Assembly: GCF_003259185.1 (NCBI RefSeq)
Contig: NZ_QGMP01000001.1
Span: 1,364,001-1,428,000, forward strand
Length of the DNA: 64,000 bases
Source of the DNA: Isoalcanivorax indicus
GTDB lineage: Bacteria > Pseudomonadota > Gammaproteobacteria > Pseudomonadales > Alcanivoracaceae
Reading direction: 5' to 3'
Positions 8,870-15,957 of this stretch are shown piece by piece. How positions within the stretch are numbered: position 1 is the first letter of the stretch; each line of letters begins with the position of its first letter. Below the pieces are notes generated by a model that did not search any database, was not told where the DNA came from, and saw nothing but the letters and a program-made list of their open reading frames with translations. The position numbers were made by a program, and so were the translations under genes.

Positions 8870-9936
8870 TGACGGACAACGCCGTCCCCCTGCATCACAA
8901 CGCCGACCTGCGGTCGCGCAATACCCTGCGTTTGTCTGCCCGGGCCGAGTGGCTGGCCCTGCCGCAGGACAGCGCCGCTCTGGCGGCACTGCTGCGCGAT
9001 CCGCGCTGGCGCGGCCAGCCACGCACGGTGATCGGCGAAGGCAGCAATCTGGTGCTGGCGGCGGATATCCCCGGCCTGGTGATCTGCCCGCAGTTGCGCG
9101 GCCGGCAACGACTGACCGAGCAGGACGATCAGGTGTTGGTGGAGGTCGGCGCCGGTGAGCACTGGGATGACGTGGTGGCCTGGAGTCTGGGGCAGGGCTG
9201 GCAAGGGTTGGAAAACCTGTCGTTGATTCCCGGTGCCTGCGGTGCCGCCCCGTTCCAGAATATCGGCGCCTACGGCGTGGAACTCAGCGACGTGCTGGAG
9301 GCTGTCGAGGCCCTGTCGCTGGAGGACGGCAGCGCCCGCACCTTTACCCGTGATGAATGCGGCTTCGCCTACCGCGACAGCCGCTTCAAGTCCGCCGAGC
9401 GCGGCCAGTGGCTGATTACCCGTCTGCGTTTGCGCCTGAATCGCACCCCGCGCCTGCAACTGGGCTACGCCGATCTGGCGGCACAGTTTTCCGCTTTACC
9501 CGAGACGCTGCAGACCCCTGCCGGTGTGCGCGACCTGATATGCCAGATTCGCCGCGCCAAGCTGCCAGACCCGGCCACGCTGCCCAATGCGGGCAGCTTC
9601 TTCAAGAACCCCTGTGTCAGCACGGCGCAGCACGCGGACTTGCTGGCACGCTTCCCCGACCTGGTGGCATTTCCACAGGCAGACGGGCAGATGAAGCTGG
9701 CCGCGGGCTGGTTGATCGAGCAGGCGGGCTGGAAGGGTCGCCGCGTGGGCGATCTGGGCATGCACGCGCAGCAGGCGCTGGTGCTGGTGAATCACGGCGC
9801 CGCCGACGGCACCGTCACCGGAGCTGACGTGCTCGCCTTTGCCGCCCAGGTGCGCGACAGCGTGCAGGCCCGTTTCGGGGTCACCCTGGAACAGGAACCC
9901 GTGATCCTGCCCGCTCACTCAGAACGCGGTGCGTAA
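8869..9936 (+). CDS. murB: UDP-N-acetylmuramate dehydrogenase MurB
   Basis: MurB reduces UDP-GlcNAc-enolpyruvate to UDP-MurNAc in peptidoglycan precursor synthesis, using FAD and NADPH in the cytoplasm. The 355-residue protein shows the FAD-binding stretch TVIGEGSNLVLAADI, ENLSLIPGACGAAPFQNIGA, the catalytic serine in NAGSFFKNP (about residue 243) and the C-terminal glutamate region LEQEPVILP. It is a type I (E. coli-like) MurB. Its ATG overlaps the phosphatase TGA by one base. The 3' end overlaps the convergent outer-membrane protein gene by 18 bases. Confidence 0.95.
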   Translation: MTDNAVPLHHNADLRSRNTLRLSARAEWLALPQDSAALAALLRDPRWRGQPRTVIGEGSNLVLAADIPGLVICPQLRGRQRLTEQDDQVLVEVGAGEHWDDVVAWSLGQGWQGLENLSLIPGACGAAPFQNIGAYGVELSDVLEAVEALSLEDGSARTFTRDECGFAYRDSRFKSAERGQWLITRLRLRLNRTPRLQLGYADLAAQFSALPETLQTPAGVRDLICQIRRAKLPDPATLPNAGSFFKNPCVSTAQHADLLARFPDLVAFPQADGQMKLAAGWLIEQAGWKGRRVGDLGMHAQQALVLVNHGAADGTVTGADVLAFAAQVRDSVQARFGVTLEQEPVILPAHSERGA

Positions 9937-10512
9937 ACCCAGCGACAGCGAGTGGATACGGCCCCGGCCACCGTCCGTGTAGCGTACATACTCCATATTC
10001 AGCGCCAACGCATCGCTCAGCAGGATATCCGCACCCCCGCCGAAGGAGGTGCCATGCAGGTCTTCACGACGGCGCTCACGCACGCTGCCAATCAACAGCG
10101 GCTGGTCGCGCGTGATGCGCTGCTGGGCATGGGTGTAGCCCCCCAGCAGGTAGGGGCGGCCCATGCCCTGATTGACCGGCATGGACAGTTTGACGAAGGC
10201 CCCGGCCAGCCATTCGGTTTCCACTTTCTCACGCAGGCCATCGCGCATGCGCCGGTCGGACGAGATACCGGCACCCAGACGGCCCTCCAGGCCCAGGTAC
10301 TCGTTGAACTCCACGCCCGTGCGCACATGCATGACGTAGGGACGCAGGTCCTTGTTGTCGCCGGGCAACTCGTAGCGCAGCGCCGCCGCATTGACACCCA
10401 TATAGGGACCGACCGCCTGCACGGGCGTGCTCAGCAGGGCGCTCAGCAGCAGGGCAGGGGCGAGTTTCAGCGCCGTGTTGACGTTCAGATGAAGGGACAG
10501 ACGGCTCGACAT
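9919..10512 (-). CDS. Small outer-membrane beta-barrel protein, OmpA-barrel/porin-like
   Basis: A 197-residue exported protein with a signal peptide (LALAPALLLSALLSTPVQA-type hydrophobic core, probable cleavage after PVQA). It continues into alternating amphipathic strands (GPYMGVNAAALRYEL, YLGLEGRLGAGISS, GRPYLLGGYTHAQQRI, ALALNMEYVRYTDG) and ends IHSLSLGLRTAF with the terminal Phe recognised by the Bam machinery. This fits an 8-stranded barrel of the OmpA-like/Opa superfamily; substrate and role are unknown. I chose ATG 10512, which has GAGGAG 9 bases upstream, over a longer frame starting at 10569. It follows the EamA gene by 74 bases on the same strand. Confidence 0.75.
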   Translation of the reverse strand: MSSRLSLHLNVNTALKLAPALLLSALLSTPVQAVGPYMGVNAAALRYELPGDNKDLRPYVMHVRTGVEFNEYLGLEGRLGAGISSDRRMRDGLREKVETEWLAGAFVKLSMPVNQGMGRPYLLGGYTHAQQRITRDQPLLIGSVRERRREDLHGTSFGGGADILLSDALALNMEYVRYTDGGRGRIHSLSLGLRTAF

Positions 10513-10586
10513 GGCAGCAGACTCCTCGCTATGCAGATACCCCAAGGATAGCGGAGCGTCAGTAAACACTCTGTGAGAAGAATGTT

Positions 10587-11519
10587 TCAGAGCCAGGTCT
10601 TGAGCAATTTACGCACCGCGCCCCAACGGTTGACCAGCAGCGCCGTGAAGATCAGCGCACAGCCGCCGAGTTGCTGCAGGCTCATGGTTTCCCCGAACCA
10701 GCCTGCCGCAAACAGCGCTACCCAGACCGGCTCGATCACCAGAATCACCACGCCATGGCTGTGATTCGACAGACTCTGCGCCCAGGTCTGCACAAAGAAG
10801 CGCGCTGCCGTGCCGATCACCGCACTGGCCACCACCCAGCCCGCCAGCTCCAGACTGAAGGACTGGAAGGTCGGCGCCCAGGGTTCCAGCAACCATGACA
10901 GCACACTGGTAAAGACCCCCACGGTCAACAGCACCATGGCGGTCAACGCGATCACCGGCACTTTTTCCCGCTGCTGCACCGCGCCATCGCGGGTGGTCAG
11001 CGTCTGGGTATTGGCCGCCTGGGTATTCATGCTGAAATACAGCGCAAAGATCGCCGCCGCCAGCACGAAATAGAACTGCCCCGCCTCGGGCCGGAAGCCG
11101 TGCTCCAGCGACAGCAAGGCCAGCCCCGCCACAGCCACGGGCAGCGCCAGCCAGGTGCTTGCCGGTGGCGTTTCGCGGAATACCAGCTTGCCGATCACCG
11201 GTACCAGCACCACCGCCAGACTGGTGAGGAACGCGCCTTCGCCCACATGCGTGCCGCGATGCAGGCCCGTGACCCAGAAACTCATGGCGATACCGAACAC
11301 CAGCCCAACCATCACGGCGCGCTTGCACTGATCCGCCGTCAGCGTGCGCATCAGTCGCCAGCCCACGAGCGCCAGCAGGCCGCCCGCCATCAGAAAGCGG
11401 ATGCCCATAAACAACAAGGGCGGCATCTGCATCACCGCTTCCTTGGAAAATATCCAGCTGACGGCGGCCAGCAACGTGACCAGGACCATCAACAGGTCGG
11501 CCTTGGTGGTGTTCGACAT
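10587..11519 (-). CDS. EamA/DMT-family transporter
   Basis: A 310-residue integral membrane protein with about ten helices in two EamA repeats. The first spans about residues 5-140 (ADLLMVLVTLLAAVSWIFS, FMGIRFLMAGGLLALVGW); the second spans about 150-300 (FYFVLAAAIFALYFS, WVALFAAGWFGETMSLQQL). The last helix ends with the typical GCALIFTALLVNRWG. Members export amino acids or small metabolites, but the substrate cannot be inferred. It is divergent from the FAD monooxygenase at 11686; the 166-base gap must contain promoters for both. Confidence 0.88.
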   Translation of the reverse strand: MSNTTKADLLMVLVTLLAAVSWIFSKEAVMQMPPLLFMGIRFLMAGGLLALVGWRLMRTLTADQCKRAVMVGLVFGIAMSFWVTGLHRGTHVGEGAFLTSLAVVLVPVIGKLVFRETPPASTWLALPVAVAGLALLSLEHGFRPEAGQFYFVLAAAIFALYFSMNTQAANTQTLTTRDGAVQQREKVPVIALTAMVLLTVGVFTSVLSWLLEPWAPTFQSFSLELAGWVVASAVIGTAARFFVQTWAQSLSNHSHGVVILVIEPVWVALFAAGWFGETMSLQQLGGCALIFTALLVNRWGAVRKLLKTWL

Positions 11520-11685
11520 GAATCAGCTCGCGGGCAAAAGGTGGGCGCGGCAAAAAAGGCAGGCAGCGCAAAGCGCCAGTATAGCACCGGCCTCGCACGC
11601 CCGTACTGGCATCGCGTTACACCAGTGGCTAAAGTGATCAGCGATTCACGGATGAGCGACAAGGCAATCTGGGGGACGGGGTAGC

Positions 11686-12888
11686 ATGCAACGGCAACAT
11701 ATCGCGGTGATCGGCGCGGGCACCGCTGGCCTGGCGGCCGCTATTTTCCTGGCCCGGCAAGGGCACCACATCACCCTGATCGAACAGGCCCCGGCACTGG
11801 CCCCCGTGGGCGCAGGTATCCTGCTGCAGCCCTCCGGCCTGGCTGTGCTCGATCTGCTTGGCCTGCGTGACAAGGCGCTGCATTACGGCGCCCGCGTGGA
11901 CGCTCTGATCGGCGATACCGTGAGTGGCCGCACCATCATGCACACCCGCTACGCGGACCTGCGACGACCCGAGGCGACCCACGGCGTGGGCATTCATCGT
12001 GCCAGCCTGTGCCATATCCTCGATCAGGCCCTGGCGCCCCTGCCGCACAAACGCCTGATGAACACCCGCGTGGACACGCTGGCGGAGCAGGGCACAGGCG
12101 TGCAACTGACCCTGACCTGCGACGGCGCCACCGACACACTGGAAGCGGATGCCGTGCTGGTGGCCAATGGCAGCAACAGCCTACTGCGCCCACCCGCCCT
12201 GGTGCGTTACGACCGCCAATACCCCTGGGGCGCCCTGTGGACCATGCAGCCCCGCCCGGACACCCTGACCGAGCCTGCACTGCTGCAACGCTACGACGGC
12301 TGCCACACCATGGCCGGCATCCTGCCCACCGGTGTGACCCCGGCGCAGCCGGATGTACCGCTGGTGAGTGTCTTCTGGAGTCTGCCCGTGGCCGAGATGC
12401 CCGCCTGGCGCCACGGCGATGTGGACCTGAGCGCCTGGCGCCAGCGCGCCGAGACCGCCTGGCCCGATCTGGCGCCGCTACTGGCGCCCCTGTGCAACAG
12501 CCGCCAGTTGATTCCCGCCACCTACCGCGACGTGATCATGCGCCGCTGGGCCCAGGGCCGCATCGGCGTGATCGGCGACGCCGCCCACGCCATGAGCCCG
12601 CAACTGGGCCAGGGCGCCAACATGGCCCTGGCCGACGCCCTGGCCCTGGCACAGGCCCTGAGCGACGCCCGCGACTGGCCCGACGCCTGGACCACTTACC
12701 ACCGCCTGCGCAGCGGCCCGATCCGCTTCTACCAACGCATGAGCCGCGCCCTGACCCCGGTATTCCAGTCCCACAGCCGCAGCCTGGCGGCGGCGAGAGA
12801 TATGGCCTTTCCTTTGATGTACAGCATTTCCTGGCTGCGTAAACAGATGGCTTTAACGGTGGCTGGGCTGAAAACAGGGTTGTTTTGA
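11686..12888 (+). CDS. FAD-dependent aromatic-ring/UbiH-like monooxygenase
   Basis: A 400-residue flavoprotein monooxygenase of the PF01494 type. The N-terminal Rossmann dinucleotide fold is IAVIGAGTAGLAAAIFLA (about 5-22), the second FAD motif is RIGVIGDAAHAMSPQLGQG (near residue 295), and the intervening region binds the aromatic substrate. This architecture is shared by salicylate hydroxylase, 6-hydroxynicotinate monooxygenase and UbiH/VisC. No ubiquinone genes are nearby, so a catabolic or detoxifying role on an aromatic acid is as likely as quinone synthesis. The transition to AT-richer DNA begins right after its stop. Confidence 0.85.
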   Translation: MQRQHIAVIGAGTAGLAAAIFLARQGHHITLIEQAPALAPVGAGILLQPSGLAVLDLLGLRDKALHYGARVDALIGDTVSGRTIMHTRYADLRRPEATHGVGIHRASLCHILDQALAPLPHKRLMNTRVDTLAEQGTGVQLTLTCDGATDTLEADAVLVANGSNSLLRPPALVRYDRQYPWGALWTMQPRPDTLTEPALLQRYDGCHTMAGILPTGVTPAQPDVPLVSVFWSLPVAEMPAWRHGDVDLSAWRQRAETAWPDLAPLLAPLCNSRQLIPATYRDVIMRRWAQGRIGVIGDAAHAMSPQLGQGANMALADALALAQALSDARDWPDAWTTYHRLRSGPIRFYQRMSRALTPVFQSHSRSLAAARDMAFPLMYSISWLRKQMALTVAGLKTGLF

Positions 12889-12977
12889 GCGGGAGTTTTT
12901 CGCTTCGAATTATGAAAAATAACGAATAACCTGCTAGGGTCTTGTTTCTAAGGAGAATAACTAAGAGGGAATATGCT

Positions 12978-14453
12978 ATGACTCTCCCCAGTATGCTCAA
13001 GTCTGGAGAAGTCGCTCGTCTGTTGCCTGTTGTCAGCGATAGCAGCAAAGAATCCAGGGCGGCTTCAATTCTTATGGCAACGCTATCTTCTGTTAAACCC
13101 TATTGCGAAAGTATGCTCGGGTCTTTGGGGTTGCGTGTAGGCAAGCGCGCAAATTTGGTAGGCTACGCCGAGGTGGTTTTCAACAAGGGCCTGGATGTGA
13201 AATCCAGACCGGATGGTCTCTTGGTGCTGGATACGGGGGGCGGGAAAACATGGACGGCCCTTGTTGAGGCGAAGATCGGGAAGACCGATCTTGAGCCGGA
13301 ACAGATTGAGCGTTACCTGGCGCTGGCTAAAGCGAACGGCATTGATGCAGTGATTACCTTGTCTAACCAATTCGCGACCATTCCCTCTCATTCTCCCGTC
13401 AAGATATCAAAGGCTGCTCAAAAAGGGGGTGTTGCCCTCTATCATTGGTCCTGGGTGTACGCATGGACGCAGGCAAAGCTGCTTATGACTGAATCAGTTT
13501 TCGAGAATTCAGCTCAGCGATTCATTCTTGGCGAAATGGTGAGGTACTTCGGTCATGCGAGCATCGGTGTTTCGAGGTTCGACCGGATGAACTCGGACTG
13601 GAAGGATCTCGTGGCAAAGGTTCAGGCTGGTGCCGTCATACCCAAGACAGATCCTTCTGTAGAGGCGTCTGTTTCCTCCTGGCACCAGGAAGTTCGTGAT
13701 ATATGTCTTCTGATGAGTCGCAAGCTCAACACAAGTGTCCATGCATATCTTTCGCGTGCTCACAAAGAAAATCCCGACCTCAGAATGAAGGAGGATTGTG
13801 AGGCTCTGGTCAAGAGCAACAAGCTCTATGCGCGCCTGGACGTGCCGGATGCTGCGGCGCCCTTGGAGGTGGTTGCAGATCTGTTGCGCCGAAGTGTATG
13901 TGTGTATATGGCAGTAGCTGCCCCCAAGGACAAGAAGAAGACATCTGCACGTGTGAACTGGCTCATAAGACAGCTTTCTAACTCGAATGTCGAGAACGTT
14001 TATGTTCGTGCTAACTGGCCTGGCAGAGCTCCGGCTACGCAGGCTCTGCTAAAGAATCTTCGAGATGACCCATCGCTCATTGAAGCTGACAACAAGACCC
14101 TTTCTCCTGTCGGCTTTGAGGTGATGCTTATTCATGACATGGCGGGTAAGTTCAGCGGTGCCAAGACATTCATCGAACAGCTTGAGGATGCAGTGCCCCG
14201 TTTTTACAAGGATGTTGGCCAGCACCTTCGTGCGTATGTGCCTCCGCCTCCAAAGTTGAAGCCGCGTCAATCAGGCGGCGAAGATACGCTTGTGGTCGAC
14301 CTAGAAAGTGAATCCATTGATCCGGTACAAGATGACACCTCATCGTTTGAGGCGCCGCTGAATCAGGTGGGAACAGATGCAGCTTCCAGTGCAGAGACTG
14401 CTCTCCCTGTCAATAACATCCCTGAAGAAATATTTCCGCCCGATGAGCGATGA
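12978..14453 (+). CDS. PD-(D/E)xK nuclease-like protein, uncharacterised
   Basis: I do not recognise a named family. The 491-residue protein has a plausible PD-(D/E)xK nuclease core: Pro78-Asp79 in SRPDGLLVLD, Glu97-x-Lys99 in TALVEAKIG and Gln109-x3-Tyr113 in EQIERY, with Glu65 (VGYAEVVF) in the preceding strand. This is the layout of RecB/Cas4-like nucleases. Downstream are mixed helical regions and a Pro-rich linker (YVPPPPKLKPRQ near 430) with an acidic tail. ATG 12978 is preceded by AAGAGGGA at 12963-12970. The gene is visibly less GC-rich than its neighbours and ends at a strong hairpin, so recent acquisition and a defence or DNA-processing role are inferred, not shown. Confidence 0.6.
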   Translation: MTLPSMLKSGEVARLLPVVSDSSKESRAASILMATLSSVKPYCESMLGSLGLRVGKRANLVGYAEVVFNKGLDVKSRPDGLLVLDTGGGKTWTALVEAKIGKTDLEPEQIERYLALAKANGIDAVITLSNQFATIPSHSPVKISKAAQKGGVALYHWSWVYAWTQAKLLMTESVFENSAQRFILGEMVRYFGHASIGVSRFDRMNSDWKDLVAKVQAGAVIPKTDPSVEASVSSWHQEVRDICLLMSRKLNTSVHAYLSRAHKENPDLRMKEDCEALVKSNKLYARLDVPDAAAPLEVVADLLRRSVCVYMAVAAPKDKKKTSARVNWLIRQLSNSNVENVYVRANWPGRAPATQALLKNLRDDPSLIEADNKTLSPVGFEVMLIHDMAGKFSGAKTFIEQLEDAVPRFYKDVGQHLRAYVPPPPKLKPRQSGGEDTLVVDLESESIDPVQDDTSSFEAPLNQVGTDAASSAETALPVNNIPEEIFPPDER

Positions 14454-14460
14454 CTATCAA

Positions 14461-14496
14461 GCAGTACAGGTGCTACTTTAGTAGTGCCTGTACTGC
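14461..14496. terminator. Bidirectional hairpin terminator between convergent genes
   Basis: Bases 14461-14476 pair with 14481-14496 around the loop TTTA. The stem is 16 bp, with two adjacent G-U wobbles in the plus-strand RNA and otherwise full pairing. It starts 7 bases after the TGA of the nuclease-like gene. The TAG stop of the convergent hydrolase (14473-14475) lies inside it, so the end of that reading frame encodes one arm. No long T-tract follows on either side, so termination efficiency is uncertain; it could also be a 3'-end stabiliser. Confidence 0.65.
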
Positions 14497-15003
14497 CTTG
14501 AATTGCGGATGCAGGCTGTCCCGCATCCACTCAAACAACACCATCTCCGACGTCACCACATCCGCCCCGGCCTCACGCAACCGCGCCAGCGCCACCTCCC
14601 GATCCTCCGCAAACCGCGACCCACAGGCATCCGCCACCACCCGCACCCGATAACCCGCCTCCAGCAGATTCATGGCGGTCTGCAACAGACACACATGGGT
14701 TTCGCATCCGGCCAGCACCAGCTCATGCCGCCCCTGAACCAGCACGCCCTCAATATCCCGGGCCGCTGTGCCAAACGTGGTCTTGGTCAGCGTCTGATCA
14801 CACAGGCGAGCGATCTCCGCCACGTTATGCCCGATCTTCTCCGGCCGCTGTTCGGTACCGATCACCGGCACGTCCAGCAATTGCGCCGCCTTACCCAGCC
14901 GCTCAGCGCGGGCAAGCACCTGTGAGGCGTTGTCGATGGCGGGCATCAGACGTTCCTGGTAGTCGATCAGTATCAACGTGCTGGTGTCGGCGTTGGCAAG
15001 CAT
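14473..15003 (-). CDS. Isochorismatase-family (YcaC-like) cysteine hydrolase
   Basis: A 176-residue cytoplasmic hydrolase. The catalytic triad of the family is visible: Asp14 in LILIDYQERL, Lys74 in TLTKTTFG and Cys105 in GCETHVCLLQ. Relatives such as YcaC-type proteins have an isochorismatase fold but unknown natural substrates; nicotinamidase and isochorismatase belong to the same superfamily. I chose ATG 15003 (MLANADTSTLILIDYQ) because the upstream extension of the open frame is Pro/Arg-rich and unlike the family. The stop codon lies inside the shared hairpin at 14461-14496. Confidence 0.88.
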   Translation of the reverse strand: MLANADTSTLILIDYQERLMPAIDNASQVLARAERLGKAAQLLDVPVIGTEQRPEKIGHNVAEIARLCDQTLTKTTFGTAARDIEGVLVQGRHELVLAGCETHVCLLQTAMNLLEAGYRVRVVADACGSRFAEDREVALARLREAGADVVTSEMVLFEWMRDSLHPQFKAVQALLK

Positions 15004-15165
15004 GTTTGGCGCTCGTGTGGTGGCGATGCCTTTGACTGTAGCACCCGGCGATGACCTGTGCGCTGCGACGAACGTAGGGGGCGGTTGACCCTCTCGGTGC
15101 GGCGTGATCTGATCGCGGGAGCGTGAGTGGCACAAGGATGCTGGCGCTTTTATGTCTGGATGGTT

Positions 15166-15184
15166 TATCATCAGGTGATATAGT
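15166..15184 (+). promoter_or_regulatory. Candidate promoter and operator of the toxin-antitoxin pair
   Basis: The imperfect palindrome TATCATCAGGTGATA (15166-15180; half-sites TATCATC and GGTGATA, six of seven positions paired) runs directly into TATAGT (15179-15184), a fair -10 hexamer. The AAGGAA at 15189-15194 and ATG 15207 follow. A palindrome overlapping the -10 is what an autoregulating HTH antitoxin would bind. No convincing -35 is seen. Confidence 0.45.
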
Positions 15185-15206
15185 GCATAAGGAACGTGAC
15201 ACGGGT

Positions 15207-15548
15207 ATGGATACCCTGCTTGAGCTCCATGGGTCGATATTTGATCAGATGGGTGGTTACTGGATAAAGATCGAGGCCTGGCAGGTGGAGGCCAGCCAAG
15301 AGATTCCGCACGGAATCCGGTATTCACTGACCCTCCATGAGCCCTACGGCAAGCGCATTCTCGGGTATGACAATGCCCATGCGGTGAAGATGCCCGGCAA
15401 ATTCAAGTACGCTGGCCGCATCATGCCTTATGATCACAAGCATCGGCATGCGTCCGATAAGGGTGTGCCTTACACGTTCAGGGATGCGCAGCAGTTGCTG
15501 ACTGATTTCTTCGACGAGGTAGATCGCGTGTTATCGGAGGTAAGGTAA
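15207..15548 (+). CDS. TumE/DUF6516-like toxin of a toxin-antitoxin pair
   Basis: A 113-residue basic protein containing GGYWIKIEAWQVEAS, PHGIRYSLTLHEPYGKRI and GYDNAHAV, the pattern I associate with the TumE (DUF6516) family of small toxins. The second half is His- and Lys-rich (MPYDHKHRHASDKGVPY) before a C-terminal helix (AQQLLTDFFDEVDRVL). It is followed after 2 bases by an HTH protein, the arrangement expected for toxin then antitoxin. ATG 15207 gives the family-like N-terminus MDTLLELHG; a GTG at 15183 is an alternative start. The toxic activity of the family is not visible in the sequence. Moderate confidence. Confidence 0.7.
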   Translation: MDTLLELHGSIFDQMGGYWIKIEAWQVEASQEIPHGIRYSLTLHEPYGKRILGYDNAHAVKMPGKFKYAGRIMPYDHKHRHASDKGVPYTFRDAQQLLTDFFDEVDRVLSEVR

Positions 15549-15550
15549 CG

Positions 15551-15901
15551 ATGGCTACTCTGGTGATTGGTATCATGCCCCAGGCGCAGATTCGTCAGCG
15601 TGCACTGGCGATAGCGCGTGGAGATTACAAGCCGAAGGCCGGTGAGCCGAGAATATGGTTTACCTCCATGAAGTCGCTGGCAGAAGTGCTCAGCGATGAT
15701 AACCGTGCTTTGCTGCGTGTGATGAAAGAGACGAAACCGCAATCCATCTCTGCGCTGGCTGCGGCGACGGGGCGTACGCCGGGTAACCTCTCCCGAACCC
15801 TGAAGACGATGTCCAACTATGGCATCGTGGATTTGAAGCGAGAGAACAATCACGTCCGGCCAGTCGCCAAAGCGACAACATTCCGCATTATCGCGGCCTG
15901 A
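15551..15901 (+). CDS. HTH antitoxin/transcriptional regulator, TumA-like (MarR-like winged helix)
   Basis: A 116-residue protein whose central part reads as a winged helix-turn-helix: PQSISALAAATGRTPGNLSRTLKTMSNYGIVDL, split here as helix ISALAAATG, turn, recognition helix PGNLSRTLKTM and wing. The N-terminal part (AGEPRIWFTSMKSLAEVLS) resembles the segment found in HVO_A0114-like and TumA-type regulators. It starts 2 bases after the toxin stop, so the two are co-translated. It probably neutralises the toxin and represses the shared promoter at 15166-15184. It ends just before a strong terminator. Confidence 0.7.
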   Translation: MATLVIGIMPQAQIRQRALAIARGDYKPKAGEPRIWFTSMKSLAEVLSDDNRALLRVMKETKPQSISALAAATGRTPGNLSRTLKTMSNYGIVDLKRENNHVRPVAKATTFRIIAA

Positions 15902-15904
15902 AAT

Positions 15905-15932
15905 AAAAAGCCCGGCTTTCGCCGGGCTTTTT
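15905..15932. terminator. Rho-independent bidirectional terminator
   Basis: A perfect 12-bp stem (AAAAAGCCCGGC / GCCGGGCTTTTT) with loop TTTC. It has a T-run on both strands, so it can end both the toxin-antitoxin transcript and the convergent acnB transcript. Confidence 0.92.
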
Positions 15933-15957
15933 ATGACTACTTCAGTGCAATACCAAC

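Noticed and set aside
12889-12977. A small upstream ORF or attachment site before the nuclease-like gene
   Set aside because: The AAGGAG at 12950-12955 has no start codon at usable spacing, and I found no direct repeat flanking the gene that would mark an insertion.
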